This document shows, in pieces, positions 1-8,019 of a stretch of 64,000 bases of DNA (within the stretch, counting starts at the first letter, position 1; each line of letters begins with the position of its first letter). The stretch covers positions 1-64,000 of the forward strand of contig JAUXRX010000034.1 in assembly GCA_030681645.1 (NCBI GenBank), read 5' to 3'. This DNA comes from Archangium sp. GTDB taxonomy: Bacteria > Myxococcota > Myxococcia > Myxococcales > Myxococcaceae. Under the pieces are notes generated by a model. That model was not told the DNA's origin and made no database searches. It saw only the letters and a program-made list of their open reading frames with translations. The translations under genes and the position numbers were made by a program.

Positions 1-144
1 CCGTCGTTCGGCGGCGTACTGCTGGTCGCAGGCGTGCGGGGCTTTCGGCGTCGGCTCATGCGCCGCGTAGATCACGCCCTTCGCGCCCCTGTCGATCCCC
101 CCGGAATCGCGGGCTTCCCTCAATCTCGTCGTGCACCCCCCCAC
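1..144 (-). CDS. possible 5' end of a gene running off the left edge
   Basis: On the minus strand a frame stays open from a GTG at 144 to the window edge (48 codons). Its third positions are mostly G or C, and the readable stretch (GVIYAAHEPTPKAPHACDQQ) has ordinary amino-acid composition. The overlapping plus-strand frame is arginine-rich, as expected for an antisense frame. No family was recognised and the start is uncertain. It may simply be chance coding potential. Confidence 0.25.
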   Translation of the reverse strand, partial: MGGCTTRLREARDSGGIDRGAKGVIYAAHEPTPKAPHACDQQYAAERR

Positions 145-189
145 CGCCGCTCCCGGCCTGAATGTCAGTGGGTGCCGATAGGAAGAGCC

Positions 190-858
190 ATGCCGAGAAT
201 TCCGAGAGGTCTGAGGGGTGGTGGGGTCGCGCACGTGCTGAGCCGCGGCAATGGCCGCGCGACCGTCTTCCACTCAGCCAGCGAGTACCAGTCCTTCATC
301 GCGCTCCTCGACGAAGCCCGCCAGCGTCACCCGGTCGACCTGCTCGCGTTCTGCCTGATGCCGAACCACTTTCACCTGGTCGCACGGGTGGAACAGAGCG
401 CCGAGCTGAGCGCCATGATGCAGTGGTGGCTGACCTCGCACGTTCGCCGCCACCACCAGCGGCACGCGTCGAGCGGCCACATCTGGCAGGGCCGCTTCAA
501 GAGCTTTCCCATTCAAGAAGACGCGCATCTGCTCACGGTGCTGCGGTACGTCCTGCTCAACCCCTGCCGGACCCAGCTCGTCCGGTCACCCTGGGACTGG
601 CAGTGGAGCAGTCTTCGCTTCGAGCGCATGCTCGCCCCCTGGCCCGTCGAGCCTGCGCAGGGCGTGGACACGTGGCTGGCAACGCCGCTGGATGAGTGCC
701 CGGAAGAAGACGTGCGCGCGTCCATTCGCCGGGGAACGCCGTTCGGCGATTCACACTGGCGCGCGCGGGCGGCCGACGCCTGGGGCCTCGAGGCCACGCT
801 TCGCCCGCGAGGCCGGCCGAAAGCAGCGGGGGCGTCCAGCCAGTCGCTGGGGGCGTAA
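190..858 (+). CDS. REP-associated tyrosine transposase (IS200/Y1_Tnp-like, TnpA_REP type)
   Basis: 222 residues, the usual size for single-domain Y1 HUH transposases of the REP-associated (RAYT) class. Visible family hallmarks are HVLSRGNGR near the N-terminus, the metal-binding HUH motif in LMPNHFHLVA (about residues 55-64), GHIWQGRFKS, a tyrosine in LRYVLLNPCR as candidate nucleophile, and WDWQWSSLRF. These enzymes nick and rejoin single-stranded DNA at short palindromes and are usually domesticated single-copy genes that mobilise or maintain REP elements. The ATG at 190 has a GGAAG ribosome site just upstream and gives the conserved N-terminus, whereas the longer open frame is arginine-rich. 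Two copies of a GGGGACAGG-type motif begin at the stop codon, the arrangement expected for its target sites. Family assignment is firm; mobility is unknown. Confidence 0.85.
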   Translation: MPRIPRGLRGGGVAHVLSRGNGRATVFHSASEYQSFIALLDEARQRHPVDLLAFCLMPNHFHLVARVEQSAELSAMMQWWLTSHVRRHHQRHASSGHIWQGRFKSFPIQEDAHLLTVLRYVLLNPCRTQLVRSPWDWQWSSLRFERMLAPWPVEPAQGVDTWLATPLDECPEEDVRASIRRGTPFGDSHWRARAADAWGLEATLRPRGRPKAAGASSQSLGA

Positions 859-909
859 AGCAGCCTGTCCCCATTTCCTTCCCGAAAAGCAGCCTGTCCC
901 CTTTTCCTT
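857..909. repeat. two tandem 24-bp copies of a transposase-associated motif
   Basis: A 24-base unit containing AAAGCAGCCTGTCCCC followed by T/A-rich TTTCCTT occurs at 857-880 and again at 886-909, 29 bases apart, with one mismatch. On the other strand the core reads GGGGACAGGCTGC. GGGGACAG motifs commonly accompany REP-associated transposases. The first copy overlaps the transposase stop codon and the second ends 20 bases before the next gene. Confidence 0.75.
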
Positions 910-928
910 TGCCTACGCTTCGCGGCCG

Positions 929-1891
929 ATGGTCACGTACACGCTCGTCACCTGCCCGCAGTGCAATGCGCCGCTGCCGAAGCTGGCGCCGACGGGCGTG
1001 ATGCATTGCGACTACTGCGGCGTCGCGCTGGTGCCCACCACGGGCGGCGTGCGGCTGATGCAACCGCCGGAAATGGACCTCCCCGAGCCCGGGCGCACGC
1101 GCCTCTGGGCCGGCGGCCGGCGCTACATCCTCGACGGGCGGGTGGCCAGGGGCAGCTCGAGCGACGTGTTCCTGGGGCGGTTCGATCACCGGCTCTCGGA
1201 ACAGGTCGTGGTGAAGATGTTGCGCGCACCCGACGATCTCGACGTCTTCCGCCACGAGTGGGACGTGCTCGGGTCGCTCCAGCGCGCCACCCGCGACGGC
1301 ACCGCGCACTTTTCCCGCCTCATGCCCTCACCGGTGGCGTTCGGAGAAGCCCGCCTCGGCATCCACGGCACCGAAGGCACCCGGCAGGTGATGGTGTTGG
1401 GGCTCGCGTCGGGGTTCGTCCACACCTTCGACGACGTGCGCGCGGCCTACCCCGCGGGCATCGCCCCGGGCGCGTCCATCTGGTTGTGGAAGCGCGTGCT
1501 CGAGTCGCTCGCGTGGCTGCACGGCACGGGCTGGGTGCACGGCGCGGTGCTGCCAGAGCACCTGCTGGTGCACGCGAGGGATCACGGGGTGCGCTTGATC
1601 GGCTTCTCCTGTGCGACGCACGTGGGCGCGCCGGTGAAGGTGACCGTGCGTGGCCTGACTCCCGGCACGGTGGCGCAGCCCGCGATCGACTACGCGATGA
1701 GCGCGCAAGCGGTGAGCTCACTCCTCGGCGGGTCAGTGCCCGAGCCGTTGCAGCGCCTCCTCCAACGCGTGACCGACGACGCGGCGAGCTTCGCTGACGG
1801 GTGGGCGCTCATCGCCGAGGTCGATCGCGTGGCCCGCGAAGTGTTCGGCCCACCGCAGTACGTGCCGTTTCAGATGCCGGGTTGGAAATAG
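929..1891 (+). CDS. zinc-ribbon protein-kinase-like protein, probably a pseudokinase
   Basis: 320 residues. The N-terminus carries two CxxC pairs (Cys9/12 and Cys27/30) forming a small zinc ribbon. A protein-kinase-like fold follows: glycine-rich loop RGSSSDVFLG (74-83), candidate ATP-binding lysine Lys96 (VVVKML) and helix-C glutamate Glu110. The catalytic loop, normally HRDxKPxN, reads HGAVLPEH (204-211), and the DFG position reads GFS (225-227), so the catalytic Asp, Lys and Asn and the metal-binding Asp are missing. A scaffold or sensing role is more likely than phosphotransfer (inference). It is first in a four-gene operon with two vWA proteins and a PurA-like protein, 24 bases before the next start. 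Kinase, zinc-ribbon and vWA combinations are known from TerY-P-type modules. The ATG at 929 places the zinc ribbon at the N-terminus; its ribosome site is weak. Confidence 0.75.
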   Translation: MVTYTLVTCPQCNAPLPKLAPTGVMHCDYCGVALVPTTGGVRLMQPPEMDLPEPGRTRLWAGGRRYILDGRVARGSSSDVFLGRFDHRLSEQVVVKMLRAPDDLDVFRHEWDVLGSLQRATRDGTAHFSRLMPSPVAFGEARLGIHGTEGTRQVMVLGLASGFVHTFDDVRAAYPAGIAPGASIWLWKRVLESLAWLHGTGWVHGAVLPEHLLVHARDHGVRLIGFSCATHVGAPVKVTVRGLTPGTVAQPAIDYAMSAQAVSSLLGGSVPEPLQRLLQRVTDDAASFADGWALIAEVDRVAREVFGPPQYVPFQMPGWK

Positions 1892-1915
1892 CGCCTCACT
1901 CACCAGGGAGCTCAC

Positions 1916-2797
1916 ATGGGTTACGGGTCGTACAGCTACGAAGCGCATCAGGCGATCACCACCAGCCGTGCGGGCCAGTCGGCCGCCGCGGTCTTCAAGG
2001 GGACGGTGGTCGACCCGAAGATGGACCCGAAGGGCGTGAAGTACCGCGAGTCGCGCGACAGCAAGGACAACCCCGACTCCCTGGGCATCGTCTTCGCGCT
2101 CGACATCAGCGGCTCGATGTCGAGCATCCCCGTCGACATCGCCACCAAGCAACTTCCCGGCTTCATGAAGCTGCTCACCGACGCGAAGGTGGCCAGCCCC
2201 CAGGTGCTCTTCGCGTGCTTGACCGACGTGACGGGTGACGGGCGGCCGTTGCAGGTCGGCCAGTTCGAGACCACCGCCGAGCTGATGGACCAGTGGCTGA
2301 CCCGGTGCTCGCTCAAGGGCGGCGGCGACGAGCTCTACGAGCTGGCGTTCCACTTCTTCGCCCGCCACACCGCCATGGACTGCTGGGAGAAGCGCCAGCG
2401 CAAGGGCTACCTCTTCATGACCGGCGACGAGCCCAGCAACACCACCCTCTCCGGCGCGCTGGTGAAGCGCTGGCTCGGCACCGACCAGCAGGACATGCCC
2501 CTCGAGGCCGTGATCGCCGACGTACGCCGCACGTTCCACCCCTTCTTCATCGCGCCTGATCGCAAGCGCGGCGCCGGCGTCTCCGCGTTCTGGACCCCGT
2601 ATCTTGGCGACTCGTTCATCTCGCTCGATGACCCCGCCGACACGTGCGCCGCAGCGGCCGGGCTGGTCGCGCTGGGAGAGGGAGCGGTGAAGGGCCTTGC
2701 CCAGCTCGAGGCCAGCCTCACCGCGTCGGGCAACACCCGCGCGAAGCAGGTGGTCGAGGCCCTGCGGCCGTGGGCGGCGGCGAACGGGAAGGCGTGA
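1916..2797 (+). CDS. vWA-domain protein, first of a tandem pair
   Basis: 293 residues. The N-terminus GYGSYSYEAH is shared with the next gene and looks like a family signature. A von Willebrand A fold follows with MIDAS motif DISGS (from Asp63), preceded by hydrophobic strand LGIVFAL. GYLFMTGDEPS near residue 165 could supply further metal ligands. There is no signal peptide, so the protein is probably cytoplasmic. vWA domains of this type bind metal and mediate protein contacts in multi-protein assemblies. The gene starts 24 bases after the pseudokinase with GGGAG upstream and ends 1 base before the next start, implying cotranscription. The specific role is unknown. Confidence 0.8.
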   Translation: MGYGSYSYEAHQAITTSRAGQSAAAVFKGTVVDPKMDPKGVKYRESRDSKDNPDSLGIVFALDISGSMSSIPVDIATKQLPGFMKLLTDAKVASPQVLFACLTDVTGDGRPLQVGQFETTAELMDQWLTRCSLKGGGDELYELAFHFFARHTAMDCWEKRQRKGYLFMTGDEPSNTTLSGALVKRWLGTDQQDMPLEAVIADVRRTFHPFFIAPDRKRGAGVSAFWTPYLGDSFISLDDPADTCAAAAGLVALGEGAVKGLAQLEASLTASGNTRAKQVVEALRPWAAANGKA

Positions 2798-2798
2798 C

Positions 2799-3776
2799 GT
2801 GGGGTACGGCGCGTACAGCTACGAGGCCCACGCGGCGCTCACCTCGGTCAGGGCGAGCAAGCCCACGCAACAGCTCTTTGCGCAGCGCGCCTGCCACCCC
2901 CTGATGGACCCGCGCGGCGTGGGCCTGCGCGAGAGCCGCGACAGCGCGCAGCACCCCCAATCGCTGGCCATCGCCTTCGCGCTCGACGTCACCGGGTCGA
3001 TGGGCGCGGTGCCTGAACGGCTCGCGCGGCACGATCTCCCGGGGCTGATGAAGCGCCTGGGCGAGTTCGGCGTGCCTGACCCCCAGGTGTTGTTCATGGC
3101 GGTGGGCGACGCCTTCGATGATCGCGCGCCGCTGCAGGTGGGTCAGTTCGAGTCCACCGCGGAGCTGATGGATCAATGGCTCACCTGGACCTGGCTCGAA
3201 GGCGGCGGCGGCGCGGGCAACCGCGAGTCGTACGACCTCGCGCTGTACTTCGCCGCGCGCCACCTCGACCTGGACTGCCACCGCAAGCGCGGGCAGCGCG
3301 GCTACCTGTTCCTCACCGGCGACGAGAAGCCGTACAGCCACGTCTCGCGCAAGATGGTCAAGCAGTGGCTGGGTGACGAGCTGGAGGTCGACCTCCCGCT
3401 GGCCTCGGTCGTGGAAGAAGTGCAGCACGCGTTCGAGCCGTTCTTTCTCATTCCTGATCTCGAGCGCCGGGCGGACTGCGAGCGCGCGTGGCGTGACCTG
3501 CTGGGCGATCACGTCGTCTGCCTGGAGAGCCCCGAGGACACCAGCGTGGTGGTGGCGGGCCTGCTGGCTCTCGGGCAGGGGCTGCACACGCTCGACTCGC
3601 TGGCGAAGCAGCTGCGTGACGGCGGCTTCGACGGCCGGCGCGTGGGTCGCGTGGCGCGCGCGTTGATGCCTTTCGCGGCGAGCCTGGGGAAGGACGACGC
3701 GCCCAGGTTGAAGCTGGAATCGACCGCCGAGGTCCTCGACGTGTCCGACGGGCCCAGCGGGCTCAAGCGCGCGTGA
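2799..3776 (+). CDS. vWA-domain protein, second of a tandem pair
   Basis: 325 residues, clearly paralogous to the preceding gene over its whole length: GYGAYSYEAH N-terminus, RESRDS, QVGQFE(S/T)TAELMDQWLT, GYLF(L/M)TGDE and the region around VAGLLALGQG all align. The MIDAS is DVTGS, starting at Asp63 exactly as in the paralogue, with Thr in place of the first Ser. It has an extra tail of about 25 residues. The GTG start at 2799 restores the shared N-terminus and lies one base after the previous stop; the longer open frame overlaps the upstream gene without homology. The stop overlaps the GTG of the next gene (GTGA), so translation is probably coupled. Divergence between the copies suggests a heteromeric pair rather than a recent duplication. 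Confidence 0.8.
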   Translation: MGYGAYSYEAHAALTSVRASKPTQQLFAQRACHPLMDPRGVGLRESRDSAQHPQSLAIAFALDVTGSMGAVPERLARHDLPGLMKRLGEFGVPDPQVLFMAVGDAFDDRAPLQVGQFESTAELMDQWLTWTWLEGGGGAGNRESYDLALYFAARHLDLDCHRKRGQRGYLFLTGDEKPYSHVSRKMVKQWLGDELEVDLPLASVVEEVQHAFEPFFLIPDLERRADCERAWRDLLGDHVVCLESPEDTSVVVAGLLALGQGLHTLDSLAKQLRDGGFDGRRVGRVARALMPFAASLGKDDAPRLKLESTAEVLDVSDGPSGLKRA

Positions 3777-5059
3777 CCCCGGAGCGACGCATCACTGAGC
3801 GGCGCGACCAGCAACCCCGCGCCTTCATCGTCACCGGCCTGGGCTTCGGAGATTGTGGGAAGGGCACGGTGACCGATGCGCTCACCCGCCGCTTCGATGC
3901 CCGGCTCGTGGTGCGCTTCAACGGAGGCGCGCAGGCCGGTCACAACGTGGTGCTCCCTGATGGGCGTCACCACACCTTCGCGCAGTTCGGCGCCGGCACG
4001 TTCGTGGAAGGCGTGCGCACCCATCTCGCCGCGCAGGTGGTGGTGCACCCCACCGCGCTCGCGGTCGAGGCGGACTACCTCGCCCGCGTCCGTGTCTCCG
4101 ATGCCTGGAGTCGCCTGACGGTGGACCCTCGGTGCCTGGTGACGACTCCGTTTCATCAGGCCGCCGGGCGGCTGAGGGAGCGCCTGTCGAGGCACGGCAC
4201 CTGCGGCGTGGGCGTGGGCGAGACGGTGCGCGATGCGCTGGCCCACGCTGACGACGCGCTGCGAATGAGCGAGCTCCACGACAGGGGCGTAGGCGACCTG
4301 CTCGAGCGCATTCGGGCGCGGCTGTTCCAATCGCTGCCAATTGCCGTGGAGAAGGACGCCGACTGGTTGCTGCTGCAGGACCCGGAGTTGGCACGGCGCT
4401 GGTTGGACCTGGTGCGCGCGCTGCCGTTGCGCCTGGTGACCGATGAAGAAGTGGCGCACGCGCATCGGGAGCACCCCATCGTGTTCGAAGGAGCCCAGGG
4501 AATCCTGCTCGACGAGCATCACGGCTTTCACCCGCACACCACCTGGAGCACCTGCACCGCGCGCCACGCGCTGCACTGGCTGCGTGCTTCGCCGCACCGG
4601 GTGGAGCGGGTGGGCGTGTTGCGCAGCACCTTGACCCGGCACGGTGCGGGGCCGCTCCCGTCGGAGTCGGCGGAGCTGTCGGCGCGCTTGCCTGAGCCTC
4701 ACAACCAGAGTGCCGGTTGGCAGGGTGCGTTTCGGGTGGGCTGGTTCGACCCGATTCTCCTGCGCTACGCGATGGCTGCGAATGGCGGGGTCGATTGGCT
4801 CGCGCTCACACACGTCGATCGACAACAGGCGCGCTTCGTCGAGGGGTACGCCTTCGAGCCGCGGACCCTGACCGCGCCTGAAGGCTCGCCCGAGCGGCTC
4901 ATTCAGCAGGCCGCGTTGACTCGAGCGCTCGAGCGCGCGGCGCCGATGCTGGCGCCGATTCCCGATCAAGCGTTCGCGGACTGGGTGGAGCGCACGCTCG
5001 GCGCACCGGTCGGCGTGACGTCGCACGGGCCCACGCACGAAGACAAACGCTGGCGGTAG
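3773..5059 (+). CDS. divergent adenylosuccinate-synthetase-like enzyme
   Basis: 428 residues, close to the usual length of PurA (about 430). The P-loop-like signature, normally GDEGKGK, is GDCGKGT (26-32) and keeps the catalytic Asp. RFNGGAQAGHNVV keeps the catalytic His of the NAGH motif. VFEGAQGILLDEHHGFHPHTT corresponds to the FEGAQG..LD..HGT region. The IMP-binding STTRGIGP segment is replaced by GTCGVGVGETVRD, and the GTP-base motif TKxD is replaced by THVD. It is therefore unlikely to be the housekeeping purine enzyme and may act on a different nucleotide or ligate a different amino acid (inference). The GTG start overlaps the stop of the second vWA gene by four bases, so it belongs to the same operon. 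Confidence 0.75.
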   Translation: MTPERRITERRDQQPRAFIVTGLGFGDCGKGTVTDALTRRFDARLVVRFNGGAQAGHNVVLPDGRHHTFAQFGAGTFVEGVRTHLAAQVVVHPTALAVEADYLARVRVSDAWSRLTVDPRCLVTTPFHQAAGRLRERLSRHGTCGVGVGETVRDALAHADDALRMSELHDRGVGDLLERIRARLFQSLPIAVEKDADWLLLQDPELARRWLDLVRALPLRLVTDEEVAHAHREHPIVFEGAQGILLDEHHGFHPHTTWSTCTARHALHWLRASPHRVERVGVLRSTLTRHGAGPLPSESAELSARLPEPHNQSAGWQGAFRVGWFDPILLRYAMAANGGVDWLALTHVDRQQARFVEGYAFEPRTLTAPEGSPERLIQQAALTRALERAAPMLAPIPDQAFADWVERTLGAPVGVTSHGPTHEDKRWR

Positions 5060-5114
5060 GGTGCAGTAAGAGCCCCGCCATGCTCAGTGTTCTCAGACCG
5101 CGCGGCTGTACTGC

Positions 5115-5612
5115 ATGAGGAAGGGCCTCCTGGTCTGGTGCGCGACCATGCTCACGCTCGTGCTCAGCACGGGCTGCGAGTGCGGGCCGGGCTGTCCCGA
5201 GTTCGAGGTGCCGCCTGCACTCGCGCAGCAGCCGCTCGGTGGCCCGTGCGATGACGACGCGAGCTGCCTTGCGGGTCTGCAGTGCCTGCCCAGCGGCTTG
5301 CGCTGGAAGCTCTGCAGCACGCCTTGCGGACCCGGGTTGAGCTGTCCTGCGGGCGCGAGGGGTGGCTGCTTCCGCCGCAACGAAGACGCAGGCACCGGCG
5401 CCTGCGAGGCCGAGTGTCTTCCTGATGGTGGGTGCGTGCTCGGCGCGCTCTTCGGGCGGTGCTTTCCCGGCTCGAACACGTGCGGGTTCATCAACTGCCG
5501 GGGCGCGGGCAGTTGTCCCGAGGGCGCGTACTGCGCTGGCGTAACCTCCACTTGTCATCCGCAAGGGAGCTTCGAGGTGCAGGGCGGGTATTGCCGGGTC
5601 ATCGGCCAATAG
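5115..5612 (+). CDS. cysteine-rich lipoprotein, function unknown
   Basis: 165 residues. The N-terminal signal MRKGLLVWCATMLTLVLSTGC ends in a type II lipobox (LSTGC), predicting a lipid-anchored envelope protein. The mature part holds about 20 cysteines in short CxxxxxC-type spacings, such as CDDDASCLAGLQC and CRGAGSCPEGAYC. This pattern is seen in disulfide-rich myxobacterial lipoproteins resembling Dickkopf or EGF-like repeats. No enzymatic motif is visible. The gene stands alone, 55 bases after the PurA-like gene on the same strand. Confidence 0.7.
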   Translation: MRKGLLVWCATMLTLVLSTGCECGPGCPEFEVPPALAQQPLGGPCDDDASCLAGLQCLPSGLRWKLCSTPCGPGLSCPAGARGGCFRRNEDAGTGACEAECLPDGGCVLGALFGRCFPGSNTCGFINCRGAGSCPEGAYCAGVTSTCHPQGSFEVQGGYCRVIGQ

Positions 5613-5757
5613 GAAACGCCCCCAGGGTCAACACTCCGCTCACGCTGTCGGTGGCGCGAGCAGCGCGGCCCTGCTCGGGCGGTTCTTCGCGCGAGCGTCT
5701 TCACGTCGCGCTGAAGTCTTCCTCGCTTGTGGGCCTCGGCCTCGCGATACTGGAGCC

Positions 5758-6612
5758 ATGGAAAGACTGGCGGTGGTGGTGGCCCTCTCTCTGATGTCGT
5801 GTTCTCCCGCGACGGCAACCCCTGAACTCATCGTCGCGATCACTCCGTCTGCGTTCGGTCCGGGCGTGACGGTGCTCTCAGGGAAGGTCACGGCGATCGA
5901 CGGCCAAGGGCTCGTCGGCAAGGGCACAGTGACCTTGAGCGTCGACGTCGGCACGGTGGAGCCTTCCGAGGCGACCCTGGACGAGTACGGCGTCGTGAAG
6001 TTCGCGTGGACCTGCACCATGGGTTGCGACGCCGGCGGGGAGGTCAGGGCCGTGTGGAGCGCAGCGGCCTCGAGCGCCCCGATTCGCGCATCCAAACGCG
6101 CGACCTACGATTCCACGAGCGGCACAGGCGGTGGCACGGGCGGCGGCACGGGCGGCGGCGGTACGACCCTCATCGAGACGAGCAGCACGTGGCGCGTCAC
6201 GAATGCCACCCCGGCCTCCCCCGATTGGACCACGCTCGTGGGCTTCGCCGACGGTAGTTGGGCGTTCGCACAGGTCATCGCACCCAGGGTCGCCGGGACC
6301 AGGGACGCGCCCGAGATCTGGGACGGACCGACTTCCGCCTCAGGGAGCGCCAGGATCTACCTGCGCCACAAGTTCACCCTCAGCGGCGTCATCGACTCGG
6401 CCACGCTCAAGGTGGCCTGCAACGACGACATGGAGCTCTGGCTGAACGGCACCCAGGTGGTCTTCGATGCCGATGGCCAGACGACGCTGAGAACGTTGAG
6501 CAACGTGACGCAGAACCTGGTCATCGGAGAGAACCTGATCGCCGCCACCTGCACCGACATCATCGTTCCGGAGCACGGCTTCTGGGCGCTGCTGACCGTG
6601 ACGACCCACTGA
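5758..6612 (+). CDS. secreted lipoprotein with Ig-like and jelly-roll-like parts
   Basis: 284 residues. A short signal ends in LMSC, a candidate lipobox. Residues about 20-105 resemble a bacterial Ig/invasin-type repeat (GKGTVTLSVDVGTVEPSEATLDEYG). A low-complexity TGGG linker follows at about 122-135. The C-terminal half contains RIYLRHKFTLSG and NDDMELWLNGTQV, a pattern common to secreted beta-sandwich (carbohydrate-binding or PA14-like) modules. Function is unknown. It runs convergently with the next gene, with 39 bases between them. Confidence 0.65.
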   Translation: MERLAVVVALSLMSCSPATATPELIVAITPSAFGPGVTVLSGKVTAIDGQGLVGKGTVTLSVDVGTVEPSEATLDEYGVVKFAWTCTMGCDAGGEVRAVWSAAASSAPIRASKRATYDSTSGTGGGTGGGTGGGGTTLIETSSTWRVTNATPASPDWTTLVGFADGSWAFAQVIAPRVAGTRDAPEIWDGPTSASGSARIYLRHKFTLSGVIDSATLKVACNDDMELWLNGTQVVFDADGQTTLRTLSNVTQNLVIGENLIAATCTDIIVPEHGFWALLTVTTH

Positions 6613-6651
6613 GTGCTGTGGTTTCCGGCGGGCCGGTGAGCGCGGCGCTGA

Positions 6652-7374
6652 TCAGCGCTTCACGTCTCGAAGGCCGTACTCGGCGGCGAAGGCGCGGGCC
6701 TGGTCCAGGGTGTCGAAGGTCTTGAGCACGTCGTAGACGTGGTGCTGCGTGCCGCCGTCGCGGACCAGGTCGACCACCGGCCGGGCCGCCTCGGGGGGCC
6801 AGGGGCACAGGTCCAGCAGCTTCGGTCGCGCTGGCTCGGCCGCGGCGGCCTTGCACTTCTCGCAGCGCGCCGGGCCCCGCGCGCAGTGCACCTTCTTCAT
6901 CACCTGAATCGCCAGGCAGTCGGGCGTGCGCCCGGCCTGCGCGGAGTGCGGGCCGTCACCCACCACCTGCTCGTGCACGGCGAACACGGTGAAGGTGGGT
7001 TCGTCCCCGCTCCCGAGGCTGCCCACGCGGCCGGAGAGCCAGACCACGCAGCGCTCTTCCCTGCACAGGCGCTCCAGGCGCTGGGCCAGCGCGATCCCCA
7101 GGGCGCTGTCGTCGAACCGCCAGGGGCGCTCGGGCAGCGCGCCGTGCACACCGATGGCGCCAGCGAGCCGAAGGCCCTGGGTCTTCCAGATGGTGAAAGG
7201 CAACTTGAGCGCCGCGGCGTTCGTGTGGCCCGCAAGCCAGCGCTGCAGCGCCTCGGCGTCGTCCACCCGCGGACCGCCCACGAAGAAGATGGCCGGCGCC
7301 TGCTGGGTCACGTGTCTGTCCTGGGCCATCACGCACGTTCCTGCGAGAGCGAGCAGCAGGGTGAAGGTCTTCAT
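6652..7374 (-). CDS. secreted protein of unknown function
   Basis: 240 residues beginning with a clear signal peptide (MKTFTLLLALAGTCVMAQ) and a probable cleavage site after residues 16-18. The mature protein contains CREERC and CARGPARCEKCKAA, which could form disulfides or bind metal. No known family was recognised. It is the last gene of a minus-strand run with the FHA gene, 37 bases downstream of that gene's stop. The stop codon lies in a perfect 14-base palindrome (6645-6658), which may help terminate transcription between the convergent genes. Confidence 0.6.
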   Translation of the reverse strand: MKTFTLLLALAGTCVMAQDRHVTQQAPAIFFVGGPRVDDAEALQRWLAGHTNAAALKLPFTIWKTQGLRLAGAIGVHGALPERPWRFDDSALGIALAQRLERLCREERCVVWLSGRVGSLGSGDEPTFTVFAVHEQVVGDGPHSAQAGRTPDCLAIQVMKKVHCARGPARCEKCKAAAAEPARPKLLDLCPWPPEAARPVVDLVRDGGTQHHVYDVLKTFDTLDQARAFAAEYGLRDVKR

Positions 7375-7411
7375 TCAGCCGGCAGTGTACCCGCCCGCGG
7401 CGCCCTGAGGC

Positions 7412-7954
7412 TCAGCGCCGCTTGAGGAGCGGGGAGATCGCCGCCGGCAACGGCAGCGCCCCCTTCGCTGGGTCGTGCTGCAGCCGCACGAGGAACCCCT
7501 CGGGCTCGTAGAAGGTGAGGCGCACGTCGCCGATCACCACCACCGACGCGTTCTTCAGCACCGCGCCCTCTGCGCCCACGGGCAGGCCGTCGACCATCAC
7601 CAGGACCTGCGTGTGCACGCGCCACGTGCCGTCGGCGAAGGTGAGGTGGAGCTGGGTGCGCGAGACGGTGAGATCATTGACGACGATCTGGTTGTCGGTC
7701 GCGCGCCCCAGCTGCAGATCGGTGGGGCGGCGCTTGAGCTCGAAGCACAGCGCGTCGTCACCGACGGGCCGAACCGTAGGGCCGCCAGTGGGAAGCTGCG
7801 TCGCCTCGGTGTTGCTGGTGCTCTCCGAGCGCGCCGGGCGCCAGGTGCCGGGCTCCCAGACCAACCAGTTCGAGGGGTACCGCTCGAGGAACCGCGCGCC
7901 CAACAGCAGACGCTGACGGCCCAGCAGCGACAGCATGAAGGCGGGGACGGACAT
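7412..7954 (-). CDS. FHA-domain protein
   Basis: 180 residues from the ATG at 7954. An in-frame GTG at 7969 would add five residues. The C-terminal half is a forkhead-associated domain: LGRATDNQIVVNDLTVSRTQ carries the conserved GR, the Ser-Arg and the strands that bind phosphothreonine, although the usual SxxH reads SRTQ-L-H. The N-terminal 60 residues are low in similarity and probably unstructured. FHA domains read Ser/Thr phosphorylation and are abundant in myxobacteria. It follows aceK by 65 bases on the same strand, so cotranscription is plausible; a functional link is not shown by sequence. Confidence 0.75.
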   Translation of the reverse strand: MSVPAFMLSLLGRQRLLLGARFLERYPSNWLVWEPGTWRPARSESTSNTEATQLPTGGPTVRPVGDDALCFELKRRPTDLQLGRATDNQIVVNDLTVSRTQLHLTFADGTWRVHTQVLVMVDGLPVGAEGAVLKNASVVVIGDVRLTFYEPEGFLVRLQHDPAKGALPLPAAISPLLKRR

Positions 7955-8019
7955 GGGCCTGACGTACACCCGAAATCATGGACGGTCGACCCCTGCTGCA
8001 CCCAAATCCGGGGAGCCGA

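Noticed and set aside
3509..5038. Long open frame (509 codons) antisense to the PurA-like gene
   Set aside because: Its protein is Arg/His/Gln-rich without motifs, as expected for antisense of GC-biased coding DNA; the plus strand carries a clear enzyme.
6120..6170. GGC/GGT-rich tandem pattern resembling a short repeat array
   Set aside because: It is simply the coding sequence of a Gly/Thr linker in a lipoprotein; unit identity is low and it is not a CRISPR or satellite.
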